Shown piece after piece: positions 1-7,863 of a stretch of 37,272 bases of DNA. The first letter of the stretch is position 1. Every line of letters begins with the position of its first letter. Below the pieces are notes generated by a model. It was not told where the DNA came from and did no database searches. It was given only the letters and a program-made list of their open reading frames with translations. A program made the position numbers and the translations under genes. Origin of the DNA: Pseudomonadales bacterium (lineage in GTDB: Bacteria; Pseudomonadota; Gammaproteobacteria; Pseudomonadales; Azotimanducaceae); the NCBI GenBank assembly GCA_028280225.1, contig JANQMF010000213.1, positions 1 through 37,272 on the forward strand, given 5' to 3'.

Positions 1-781
1 TTGCCGCTGCGCCGATCAGTTCGATAAGCATCACAAGCAACACTAATCTTGCATGCGGGTTAGCCACAATGTCTTTCGCCACCTGCAAGGCATTGGTCCG
101 CGGTTGAACCCGCCGGTTGCGTGTGGATTCTTTGAGCAGCAAAACGCCGATGTTCAAAACCACGGCGGTAATCACCGCCGCAACAATCGATGTTTGGGTA
201 GCCACATAAGAAGCAGCCGCGCGGCCTTCCGCTTCCGCTTCGATGAGCAGCGCCAATACCCCCAGTGCGGCAAGGGCTCCAAGAGATTCAGCACCGTGGC
301 GCACCCCAAAGATCTTGTTACGGCCATCCGAGAAATCGCTCAGTTCAGCCCCCCAGGACAAATGTGGCACAGTAATGCACGTATAGGCGGTATAAAATCC
401 AACAACGGCTGCTGCTAACCACAACACTTTGACCGTGTTACTTGCGTCCATGGGTGCTGCAAAAACCAGAATAAAGGTTAATGCCAGGGGAATGCTGCCC
501 GCGATCATCCAACTTCGGCGCCGGCCAAAGGCCAACCGGGTGCGGTCGCTGAGAAAGCCAACAACCGGATCGGTGACTGCATCCCAAATCCGGGAGACGG
601 CAAAAATCAAACCCACAATAAAGGGGGCAATCAGCAGCACATCCGTGGCAAACTTCATGGCGTAAAGGACCATGATGCGCAGCATATAACCCTTGACCAG
701 TGCCGGGAGCCCGTAGAGTGCCATGGTGCCTCTTGTGATCGAGGTGGCATCTTCTCTGACAGGCTGCGTTGATTCAGCCAT
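1..781 (-). CDS. MFS symporter, GPH (MelB-like) family, partial
   Basis: Inner-membrane symporter of the glycoside-pentoside-hexuronide:cation (MFS_2, MelB-like) type. I translated the minus strand from the ATG at 781-779; 260 residues are visible and the frame runs off the window edge, so the C-terminal half is missing. The hallmark loop between helices 2 and 3 is present (RIWDAVTDPVVGFLSDRT followed by GRRRSWM), and several hydrophobic segments follow. The start overlaps the stop of the upstream hydrolase by 8 bases, so translation is probably coupled and it is the last visible gene of the operon that begins near 5372. Its substrate is presumably a substrate or product of the hydrolases encoded with it; despite the family name, relatives in catabolic clusters may carry non-sugar molecules. 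Family assignment is firm, substrate unknown. Confidence 0.88.
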   Translation of the reverse strand, partial: MAESTQPVREDATSITRGTMALYGLPALVKGYMLRIMVLYAMKFATDVLLIAPFIVGLIFAVSRIWDAVTDPVVGFLSDRTRLAFGRRRSWMIAGSIPLALTFILVFAAPMDASNTVKVLWLAAAVVGFYTAYTCITVPHLSWGAELSDFSDGRNKIFGVRHGAESLGALAALGVLALLIEAEAEGRAAASYVATQTSIVAAVITAVVLNIGVLLLKESTRNRRVQPRTNALQVAKDIVANPHARLVLLVMLIELIGAAA

Positions 782-1673
782 GGACCACGTTGTGGTTGAT
801 GCGGCGAATGTGCTCAAGGAGCAGCGGCGGAAAGGCCCCCGGTACCTGATCGGTAACAAAATGTCCAACACCCTCCAACTCAACAAATTTGTAGGGGGCA
901 TCAACATACTGCGCCGTCAGTTCAGCCGCGTAGCGACCTACCGAAACATCCTGGTTACCCCATACATAGAGCGTGGGCCGGTGAAAATTTTCTACCTTGG
1001 CAAAGAATTCTTCCGACAGGTCCAGCGCACGATACCAGTTAAGCGCAGCATCAAAGGTTGCATAGTCGTTAAGTGTTTCGAGATACGCATCACCATCAGC
1101 CTTGGGGACACCCGACCGGGCTAAACCCTCCCGCAAACGCTGTGCATCATTCGCAAGTATCCGCGCCGTGGCGCCACGCTCGCGATTTCTCTGGTGGTGA
1201 CCGGAACGCCGTCTTTGCTCAGCATTCTCATCCAGCGCGCGCCTGAACGCAGCGGGGTGGGGCCGGGAAATAATCGCCAGTGAAGACACCCGCTCTTCAT
1301 TCAACAGGGCGGTCATCCAGGCAACACCACCTCCCCAATCATGCCCCACCAGATGAAACCGCTCATGGCCCAGCGCATCAACAACTCCAAGCGCATCCTC
1401 CACCAGATGATTAACCGCGTAGGCTTCTATCCTCTGCGGCCGGGCACCTGGAGAATAACCCCTTTGATCATATGCGCACACCTTATAACCATTGTCAGCC
1501 AGCAGCGCCAGCTCGGACCGCCAAGTGTAACGGGTTTGCGGAAATCCGTGCAGCATGACCACTAACTCACCTTGCGGATCTCCGCCCAGATCAGCGGTAA
1601 AGGACATGCCGTTGGCTTCGATTGTTACGGTCTCAACCGTCTGATGCTGCTTGACACTACCTTTAAGGTTCAC
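774..1673 (-). CDS. alpha/beta hydrolase, epoxide hydrolase/dehalogenase-like
   Basis: A 299-residue soluble alpha/beta-hydrolase. The oxyanion motif HGFP lies at 42-45 and the nucleophile elbow GHDWGG has Asp112 rather than Ser, which is the signature of epoxide hydrolases and haloalkane/haloacid dehalogenases. A cap-domain NWYR (212-215) resembles the epoxide-ring tyrosine region. The likely acid is Asp242 in WGNQD and the likely base His271 in GVGHF. No signal peptide is visible. It overlaps its upstream neighbour by 4 bases (ATGA) and the downstream transporter by 8, so it is part of a translationally coupled operon. Epoxide hydrolase is the better guess because no halogen-related gene is nearby, but the dehalogenase alternative cannot be excluded from sequence. 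Confidence 0.88.
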   Translation of the reverse strand: MNLKGSVKQHQTVETVTIEANGMSFTADLGGDPQGELVVMLHGFPQTRYTWRSELALLADNGYKVCAYDQRGYSPGARPQRIEAYAVNHLVEDALGVVDALGHERFHLVGHDWGGGVAWMTALLNEERVSSLAIISRPHPAAFRRALDENAEQRRRSGHHQRNRERGATARILANDAQRLREGLARSGVPKADGDAYLETLNDYATFDAALNWYRALDLSEEFFAKVENFHRPTLYVWGNQDVSVGRYAAELTAQYVDAPYKFVELEGVGHFVTDQVPGAFPPLLLEHIRRINHNVVHG

Positions 1674-2635
1674 GCGTTGTGACCAAACGCCGTTTTAATC
1701 GCCGCGGAGATATCGCGGCCGGTCCTTTGACTGACTTGTGCCATGGGGGCTAAGCCGATGTGACCATGATGGGTTCCCGGATAGACGATAAGTCCTGTGC
1801 GCACGTTCGACCGCGTCAACCGAGTGGCATAGTCCACCGCCTCATCCCGCAGAAGGTCCATTTCTTCAACAAAAATGGTTGCGGGAGGCAAACCGCCCAG
1901 ATCCGCTGCCCTCGCCGGTGCAGCATAGGGTGAAACCTCACCTTTAAAGTCCTCACCCAGATACACCCGCCAGCTGAACAGTGCCTTGGTGCGGCTCCAG
2001 GTCCTTGGATCATCAATCAATTGAGCGGACCGGGTTTCCAGACGATCGTCCAGTACGGGAAAAACCAGAATCTGATGACACAGTTCCGGCCCATCCAGAT
2101 CCCGCGCCATCTGCGCCATCACCGCGGCAAGACAACCCCCCGCACTGCCTCCGGCAACAGCAAGTTGTTCAGGTTTGCCGCCCAGCTCCGCAGGACCACT
2201 GCCAATCCATAACAAAGTTGCATAACAGTCATGAGGTGCCGCGGGAAACTTATGTTCAGGCGCCAGCCGATAGGCTGCCGCCACGACGTTGCAGCCAATG
2301 GTGTCAACCAGATTCATGCAGACACGATCATTTTCATTAATATGTCCGCCGATAAATCCACCGCCATGAATCCACAGCAACGTATTCTTGCTGAGCCCGG
2401 ATTTTGCCGTGTAGACCCGCGCCGTTGGCGTATGGTCTGATCCGTCCGGATAAGGTGCCACCTGAACGTCCCGGATAGACACCGTTGCGGAGCTGGACTG
2501 AGGCCCCACATGGCGCGTGGCCCGCGCCGCCGACCAGTCGGTCACCGCCGCATAATCCACGGTGGGGAGCTGATCAAAAAGCGGGGCAATCTCAGGATCC
2601 AGATATGGGGTGAGATTGGTGATCACCTCACTCAT
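1670..2635 (-). CDS. HSL-family esterase/lipase (alpha/beta hydrolase fold 3)
   Basis: A 321-residue hormone-sensitive-lipase-type carboxylesterase. The oxyanion motif HGGG is at 90-93, the nucleophile Ser164 sits in GGSAGG, the acid is probably Asp260 in EMDLLRDE and the base His290 in GTHHGH. Known family members cleave short- or medium-chain esters in the cytoplasm, and no signal peptide is present here. Its start overlaps the upstream amidohydrolase stop by 4 bases and its stop overlaps the next hydrolase start by 4 bases. Together with the amidohydrolase it suggests stepwise cleavage of amide and ester bonds of an imported compound. Substrate not predictable. Confidence 0.92.
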   Translation of the reverse strand: MSEVITNLTPYLDPEIAPLFDQLPTVDYAAVTDWSAARATRHVGPQSSSATVSIRDVQVAPYPDGSDHTPTARVYTAKSGLSKNTLLWIHGGGFIGGHINENDRVCMNLVDTIGCNVVAAAYRLAPEHKFPAAPHDCYATLLWIGSGPAELGGKPEQLAVAGGSAGGCLAAVMAQMARDLDGPELCHQILVFPVLDDRLETRSAQLIDDPRTWSRTKALFSWRVYLGEDFKGEVSPYAAPARAADLGGLPPATIFVEEMDLLRDEAVDYATRLTRSNVRTGLIVYPGTHHGHIGLAPMAQVSQRTGRDISAAIKTAFGHNA

Positions 2636-4314
2636 CCTTGCTGACCCCTGACCAGGCGGCCCGGCAAGGCTTCGGTTGGCTCTCCGTTTGCATAAGTCAC
2701 CTGGCCGGAGACAACGGTCGCCAGAATACCTTCCGCGGGCTGTTCCAGCCGGCCCGCACCGGAGGGCAAATCATAGATCGTTCGCGGCTGCAGCAGACGC
2801 AAATTGTCAAAATCAATAATGTTCAAATCCGCTTTGAACCCTTCCCGCACCAACCCCCGGTCTCTCAGACCTACCGCACACGCGGTGTCGTAGGTTTGGG
2901 CCTTGACCAGAGTGGGAAGATCGATCCGGCCATGCTCCCGGTCACGGCCCCAATGGGTGAGCAGGAACGTGACAAAACTTGCGTCGCAGATAATGCCTAC
3001 GTGCGCCCCCCCGTCCCCCAGACCCATCACGGTATTTTCCGCGGTGATCATCTCCCGGCAGGCATCAAGATTGCCGTGGGCATAGTTGATAATCGGCGTA
3101 TACAGGAGTCTGCGCCCCTCATCCTCCATCATGGTTTCGTAAGCATATTCCGCAGGGGTCTGACCCCGCAGGGCTGCTTTTGATGCCACGGAGGATGCTG
3201 AACTGGGCTCGTAATTAAACTCATCATCAACCACCCAGATCCGATCGTAACGGGTTTCTTCTCCGGCCTGCTCAAGCACCCGGGCTTTAAAGCCGGGATC
3301 CCGCATGGCTCTAACTTTTTCCCCAAGCGGCAGGTCTTTGATGGACTTAAAGGCTGCACAGGACATAAACGGATGACGGGTGGATGTGAGCCCAATTAAC
3401 ATACCAATAGCGCGGGGGGCCACCTGACCCTTGACCACCCTTCCTTCGCTATTGGCTTGATCAATCTTGCCTAAAATGCGCCGCCACCGCTCGGGACTTC
3501 GCCACGCCTGGCCTAACGAAATAGACATGGGTGCACCGCTAGCATCAACCATGGCCATAAACCGGTCAAATTCACTATCGATCACTTCGAAGTCAGAGAT
3601 CATTTCAATCACCCCGGTCCCGGCATCCGCCAGGCCTTGAGCAATACCCACCAGTTCCGCTTCAGCAGCGGTCAGGGTAGGGGTTGGCTCACCGGTAATA
3701 CTACGATGGTTGAGCGTGCGCGAACTTGAGAAGCCCAGGGCACCCGCCTGCAAAGCTTCCGCGGTCAGCTTGCGCATGGTATCAATTTCTTCATTTGTTG
3801 CCGGATCGCGGTTTGCCCCTCTGCCGCCCATGACGTAAACCCGCAACGCCGCATGGGGTAGCTGGGTTGCGATGTCCATGTCGTAACAACGCCCATCCAG
3901 AAAATTCAGATACTCCGGAAATGTCTCCCACGCCCAGGGCAACCCTTCGTGTAATGCCGTGCCCGGAATGTCTTCCACACCTTCCATTAACTCAACCAGC
4001 AAACCGTGATCATGGCTTTTAACCGGCGCAAACCCCACCCCGCAGTTGCCCATCACAGCGGTGGTCACCCCGTGATGGCTGGACGGATACATCCGGCTCG
4101 ACCAGGTCGCCAGACCATCGTAGTGGGTGTGGATATCAACAAAACCCGGGATTACCAGCGCGCCGTCAGCATCGATTTCCTCGGCTGCAGTCCCCGACAC
4201 TTGGCCCAGCGCCACGATATGGCCGTCTTTTACGGCAACGTCCTGGTGCACCCCTGCACTACCGGAACCGTCCACCACGGTTCCACCGCGCACAACAAGA
4301 TCATATTGAGCCAT
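2632..4314 (-). CDS. amidohydrolase family 3, N-acyl-D-amino-acid deacylase-like
   Basis: A 560-residue metal-dependent amidohydrolase of the D-aminoacylase (N-acyl-D-amino-acid deacylase) superfamily. It has an N-terminal beta segment, then IHTHYDG (His62, His64) and the family cysteine in GNCGVGFAPV (Cys91), and a late LGDGGAHVG motif carrying the conserved Asp. The length is typical of the longer environmental branch of the family rather than the roughly 480-residue characterised D-aminoacylases, so the substrate may be another amide, carbamate or cyclic imide. No signal peptide is seen. The gene follows the aldo/keto reductase after 44 bases and overlaps the esterase start by 4 bases. Confidence 0.9.
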   Translation of the reverse strand: MAQYDLVVRGGTVVDGSGSAGVHQDVAVKDGHIVALGQVSGTAAEEIDADGALVIPGFVDIHTHYDGLATWSSRMYPSSHHGVTTAVMGNCGVGFAPVKSHDHGLLVELMEGVEDIPGTALHEGLPWAWETFPEYLNFLDGRCYDMDIATQLPHAALRVYVMGGRGANRDPATNEEIDTMRKLTAEALQAGALGFSSSRTLNHRSITGEPTPTLTAAEAELVGIAQGLADAGTGVIEMISDFEVIDSEFDRFMAMVDASGAPMSISLGQAWRSPERWRRILGKIDQANSEGRVVKGQVAPRAIGMLIGLTSTRHPFMSCAAFKSIKDLPLGEKVRAMRDPGFKARVLEQAGEETRYDRIWVVDDEFNYEPSSASSVASKAALRGQTPAEYAYETMMEDEGRRLLYTPIINYAHGNLDACREMITAENTVMGLGDGGAHVGIICDASFVTFLLTHWGRDREHGRIDLPTLVKAQTYDTACAVGLRDRGLVREGFKADLNIIDFDNLRLLQPRTIYDLPSGAGRLEQPAEGILATVVSGQVTYANGEPTEALPGRLVRGQQG

Positions 4315-4358
4315 TCACAGCCTCCCCTCTTTCGAGATAGTTCTGATAACCATAAAAA

Positions 4359-5372
4359 TCAGGCGTATTCAAAATTCAGCGCCTTCAACAGTTGGGCGGC
4401 ACGTTCCCGGTTGCCGTAAGGATAAACCTCGGGCAACCTGGAAACTTCATCCAGGCGCTGAAAATGTGTCTCATCCATATTTACCTGGGCAGCACCGATA
4501 TTGTCCTCCAGTTGTTCAATGGTGCGCGCGCCAAATATCGGCGACGTCACCCCCGGCTGGCGCATGACCCAGGCCAGGGCAATCTGACTGGGCGTGGCCT
4601 CCAATTCCCCGGCAATTGAGATCACCGTATCGATGATGTTGTAGGTTTTATCGTCGATTGATGCGGTGGCTGGATTGAGGGTAACCCGGGACCCTTCCGG
4701 GGCAGCCTGGCCCCGCCGGACTTTTCCGGACAGCAGTCCACCTCCCAAGGGGCCCCAGGGTATAACACCAATACCTTCCTCACGGCACAGGGGCAGATGT
4801 TCGCGTTCAATGTACCGGCAGCTCAACGAGTACTGAGGCTGCAGTGAATCAAAGCGTGCGGTGTTAAACTCCCGGGCAAGGGCCGTGGCTTTCATTAATT
4901 CCCAGCCGGCATAGTTCGAACAGCCGATGTAACGCACCTTACCCCAGCGCACACAGTCATCCAGGGCGCGCAGGGTTTCGTCCAACGGCGTTGTAAAGTC
5001 GTAGGCATGAACCTGATAAAGATCAATGTAGTCCGTACCCAGTCTTTTCAGGCTGGCGTCCACCGCATCCAGGATGTGTTTTCTCGAACCACCCGCATCG
5101 TTGGCTCCGCTACCCATGGGCGACACCACCTTGGTGGCCAGCACAACACGGTGACGCTTGTCTTTGATCACCCGGCCGGTAATGGCTTCCGATTGGCCCA
5201 GGGAGTAGACATTGGCGGTGTCTATGAAGTTGCCGCCGGCATCGACAAACCGATCCACAATCTGTTTTGCGGTGGCTTCATCACAACCCCAATCGGGTGC
5301 CCCAAAGGTCATTGCACCAAGACAAAGATTAGAAACTTTCAGGCCGGTTCTGCCCAGCTTACGTACTTTCAA
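4359..5372 (-). CDS. aldo/keto reductase
   Basis: A 337-residue NADPH-dependent aldo/keto reductase with a TIM-barrel fold. The catalytic tetrad is visible: Asp51, Tyr56 (DTANVYS), Lys81 (LATKV) and His122 (YQVHAYD). The C-terminal GARTIEQLEDN segment is the usual cofactor-binding helix. It resembles the yajO/general stress-protein-69 branch and would reduce a carbonyl or act in reverse as an alcohol dehydrogenase. It is the first gene of the minus-strand operon, divergent from a TetR regulator. A 25-bp imperfect dyad lies 14-38 bases upstream of its ATG and is a likely operator. Confidence 0.92.
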   Translation of the reverse strand: MKVRKLGRTGLKVSNLCLGAMTFGAPDWGCDEATAKQIVDRFVDAGGNFIDTANVYSLGQSEAITGRVIKDKRHRVVLATKVVSPMGSGANDAGGSRKHILDAVDASLKRLGTDYIDLYQVHAYDFTTPLDETLRALDDCVRWGKVRYIGCSNYAGWELMKATALAREFNTARFDSLQPQYSLSCRYIEREHLPLCREEGIGVIPWGPLGGGLLSGKVRRGQAAPEGSRVTLNPATASIDDKTYNIIDTVISIAGELEATPSQIALAWVMRQPGVTSPIFGARTIEQLEDNIGAAQVNMDETHFQRLDEVSRLPEVYPYGNRERAAQLLKALNFEYA

Positions 5373-5385
5373 AGAGCGCTCTCCG

Positions 5386-5410
5386 TTTACGAGACAGGGT
5401 GTCGCTTAAA
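5386..5410. promoter_or_regulatory. 25-bp dyad, candidate TetR operator
   Basis: An imperfect palindrome built as TTTA-N-G-N-GACA-N3-TGTC-N-C-N-TAAA lies between the divergent aldo/keto reductase (start 5372) and TetR (start 5479) genes. Its 11-bp core reads GACAGGGTGTC. The position and size suit a TetR-family dimer repressing both directions. Binding itself is inference. Confidence 0.5.
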
Positions 5411-5478
5411 ATAATGGCACCGATGTGGTAAAACATCAAGACCCGGGAAAAGGCCCGGCGAAGAACAGAGATAAATTA

Positions 5479-6150
5479 ATGAATGCACAACCTGAAGTGA
5501 AACGTAGAGCGCGTTCCGCGGCCATGAAACTGGCCCGGCGCAACAACATTCTGACAAGTGCACATACGCTCTTAAAAGCCTCGGGTTTTGACCAGTTTTC
5601 AATGGAAACCCTGGCAAAAGAAACCGGACTGGCCCGGGCCAGTCTGTATCGTTACTTCAAAACCCGGGAAGAAGTGCTGCTGACTTTGTACCAGCAACTG
5701 CGCAATACGTGGAAGGACAGGTTACTCAAAGACCTTAAGCCCGGCATATCGGACGATGCGCTGGTCGAGGCATATTTTAATGCCAGCAGCAAAGATCCCA
5801 TACAAGTGCAGCTTCGTTCGCGCCTGGAATCCACAATCAAACACAATGTCAGCAAAGAAGTGTTGGCTGCGGAACTCATCTTATCCCAGGATGTACTCGG
5901 TCAGGTCATCGAGCGTCTGCATACGTGCACGGGGTTGTCCCAAGCCAAGTGTCACGATCTGGTTATTTCGTACGGTGCGCTTTTAGTCGGCGCATCACAA
6001 CTGGACTCCACGCCGTCCATGGAAAGGAGGATGCTCAGCCCCGCGGCAAAACGCACAAGCCAGGCACTCTCCTATGGACGCCTGTTCCACAGCAATGGCA
6101 TGCGTATTCTACAGGGGCTTCGCCAGGAGCCTGACGAGCACATCAAATAG
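5479..6150 (+). CDS. TetR/AcrR-family transcriptional regulator
   Basis: About 223 residues. The N-terminal TetR helix-turn-helix is clear: METLAKETGLARASLYRYF, roughly residues 37-60. The ligand-binding half is divergent, as usual. I chose the ATG at 5479; an in-frame GTG at 5425 would add 18 residues, but that region overlaps the probable operator/promoter and adds no domain sequence. The gene is divergent from the aldo/keto reductase operon and most likely represses it and itself through the dyad at 5386-5410. The inducer is unknown, presumably a metabolite of the amidohydrolase/esterase pathway. Confidence 0.88.
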   Translation: MNAQPEVKRRARSAAMKLARRNNILTSAHTLLKASGFDQFSMETLAKETGLARASLYRYFKTREEVLLTLYQQLRNTWKDRLLKDLKPGISDDALVEAYFNASSKDPIQVQLRSRLESTIKHNVSKEVLAAELILSQDVLGQVIERLHTCTGLSQAKCHDLVISYGALLVGASQLDSTPSMERRMLSPAAKRTSQALSYGRLFHSNGMRILQGLRQEPDEHIK

Positions 6151-6179
6151 GGGTGCAATACTGTTGTTAGACTGACCGG

Positions 6180-6929
6180 CTAGTTTGGATCAGAAACACA
6201 ACGCACGGAAAATCCCCATTCTTTGGACACCGCGGCTCGGCGAATCTTGTCTACCTCCGCACGGAAGGGGGAAGTCACCGAGATCCAAAAAACTGAGCGG
6301 TAAATCGCTGTATCCGCATCGTATTCGGTTTGGGTCCACAAATCCCCGAAGCGGCCAAGCCCACTCACCCGGCCGCCAAACTCAGCACCGGATGCGGTAA
6401 ACGAAAATCCGGACGCATTAACCCGCCGCCTTTCCCTGTCCGACCAAAAAAACGCGGTGTCGTAGGACTTCAGCAGCCTGCTGATTGCGCCATCCCCCCG
6501 CCAGCCCATTTGATCCAGCTGCGATTGATCCAGACCCACCCACCGTTCCAGATTTTTGAAGTCATCATCACTGGCAACCCGCCACCCCAGAGGACACAAC
6601 CCCGCCGGATGGACCACGTGTGCGTAACGATACAATACACCATGACGCGTTTTGTCCACCACCGAGGCACCCTTGATGGTGGTGCCGTCCCGATACCGCA
6701 GCGTTTTCAGGTTAGATCCAAGCCAACACAGCCCCGCAATCTTTACGCTTGGGTATGAGTGGCCATCAATATCCTTGGGCTGGGCACAATCCGCACTCTG
6801 CACGGCCGGTGCACCTTCAACCCGGGTTGCAAAGTAAGGCATAACAAACAGAACAGCTATGCTGACAATCAGCAAACCCACCACTGCCAGGGCCCATCGC
6901 AACCCGATACGCCTGGCAGATGAGCTCAT
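6180..6929 (-). CDS. membrane-anchored FISUMP-domain protein
   Basis: 249 residues with a single N-terminal transmembrane segment (about 11-32) and a periplasmic or extracellular domain. The domain matches the FISUMP pattern (Fibrobacter succinogenes major paralogous domain): the lead-in GLCWLGSNL near 66-74, CPLGWRVAS at 112-120, NASGFS at 171-176, a W-T-Q segment near 198-200 and GFSVRCV at 239-245. Cys68, Cys112 and Cys244 could form disulfides. The function of this domain is not established; it is best known from Bacteroidetes and Fibrobacteres surface proteins. The start overlaps the upstream TetR stop by 4 bases, so the two are co-translated, an odd partner for a regulator. It converges with the TetR gene ending at 6150. 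Confidence 0.72.
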   Translation of the reverse strand: MSSSARRIGLRWALAVVGLLIVSIAVLFVMPYFATRVEGAPAVQSADCAQPKDIDGHSYPSVKIAGLCWLGSNLKTLRYRDGTTIKGASVVDKTRHGVLYRYAHVVHPAGLCPLGWRVASDDDFKNLERWVGLDQSQLDQMGWRGDGAISRLLKSYDTAFFWSDRERRRVNASGFSFTASGAEFGGRVSGLGRFGDLWTQTEYDADTAIYRSVFWISVTSPFRAEVDKIRRAAVSKEWGFSVRCVSDPN

Positions 6930-7627
6930 TTTTTGCGCGCGGGCGATGCGCCGGCCGCCAGGTACGCCATGATCATCTTAACCACTTCCGCAATCCAAGC
7001 TTGATCACTGCGCAAAGACGGCGGAGCTTTCCGGTTGGGGGGGAACAACCGTGATCGATGACCCACGGCACCCCGCAATATATCCAACGTGATGTCAAAA
7101 GCCTGATCAGGTTCCCCATGTCCCAGTTCCACAATGCGCGGCACCAGCAAGACGCGCATTAACTTTTCATTTTGCAGGGTAACCCGGTTTAATTCTTTAG
7201 CCACAACTTTATCTTGAATCGCAAGCACACGTTGCGCCTGGATGACCCCGCCGTAGTCACGTTGCATAGTGATATTCCAGGACAGATAGCCAAAAAGAAC
7301 CTCTTCCAACGGCACCCCTTCCCAGCGGGACGCTTCCAGCCCCTCCCGGGCGGTTAAAGACAGCTCGTGAGACATCCTCTCGACAACAGCGTGAACAATG
7401 GCTTGTTTGTTTTTGAAGTAGTGGTAGATGCTGCCGAATGACGTTTTGGATCGCTCAGCCAAACTGGTTATGGTCAGACTCTGCAGTCCACCTTCCTGCA
7501 GAATCTCCACCGCCACATCCAATAGGTGTGCTTTTCGGCGGGCACCGCGGTCCTGTTGCGGCTCCCGAACCCAAATCACCTGTGGACGTTGTTCTTCTGC
7601 GATAGCGTGAATTCTTTTTACCACCAT
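6926..7627 (-). CDS. TetR/AcrR-family transcriptional regulator
   Basis: 233 residues with a typical TetR N-terminal DNA-binding domain: LTITSLAERSKTSFGSIYHY, about residues 50-69, followed by FKNKQAIVHAVVERM. The gene is divergent from the TonB-dependent receptor at 7864 and co-translated with the FISUMP protein (4-base overlap). The 236-bp spacer between the regulator and the receptor contains a perfect 10-bp inverted repeat (7787-7810) and a 22-bp direct repeat, so it probably controls receptor expression. The ATG at 7627 lacks a strong ribosome-binding site, and internal methionines lie inside the DNA-binding domain, so this start is the best available. Confidence 0.87.
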   Translation of the reverse strand: MVVKRIHAIAEEQRPQVIWVREPQQDRGARRKAHLLDVAVEILQEGGLQSLTITSLAERSKTSFGSIYHYFKNKQAIVHAVVERMSHELSLTAREGLEASRWEGVPLEEVLFGYLSWNITMQRDYGGVIQAQRVLAIQDKVVAKELNRVTLQNEKLMRVLLVPRIVELGHGEPDQAFDITLDILRGAVGHRSRLFPPNRKAPPSLRSDQAWIAEVVKMIMAYLAAGASPARKK

Positions 7628-7690
7628 TGTTAATCACTGAATAAAAAACCACAGTTTAGAGGAGCCGGACACACGGGTCATCCAATGATT

Positions 7691-7784
7691 TATCACCGGT
7701 GCTAAAAACCCGCATTTGTTACCCGGCACACCTTAGCCTTCCACTTTACCCGTCCCACTTTATCTCACCGGCGCTAAAAACTCG
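7691..7784. repeat. 22-bp direct repeat pair in receptor promoter region
   Basis: Two copies at 7691-7712 and 7763-7784 share 19 of 22 bases around the core CACCGGYGCTAAAAAC. They start 72 bp apart, in the spacer between the TetR gene and the TonB receptor. The spacing is close to seven helical turns, compatible with a regulator bound twice on one face of the DNA. Role unknown. Confidence 0.55.
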
Positions 7785-7786
7785 TT

Positions 7787-7810
7787 CTAGAAATAGAAAT
7801 CTATTTCTAG
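7787..7810. promoter_or_regulatory. perfect 10-4-10 inverted repeat, candidate TetR operator
   Basis: The arm CTAGAAATAG at 7787-7796 is repeated exactly in inverted orientation at 7801-7810, separated by AAAT. It lies 54 bp upstream of the TonB receptor ATG and is AT-rich like a promoter element. It is the most likely binding site for the TetR protein encoded divergently at 6926-7627. Confidence 0.6.
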
Positions 7811-7863
7811 TATGTTCAGACATTCACAGTAGTTGAGTGAACGCATAGCGTGGGAGAGATCAA

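Noticed and set aside
723-1124. 133-residue plus-strand frame
   Set aside because: It lies wholly antisense to the MFS and epoxide-hydrolase-like genes, with no domain and no ribosome-binding site.
2638-3183. 181-residue plus-strand frame
   Set aside because: Antisense to the amidohydrolase; the protein is rich in Arg, Gln and Pro with no family resemblance, typical of a shadow frame.
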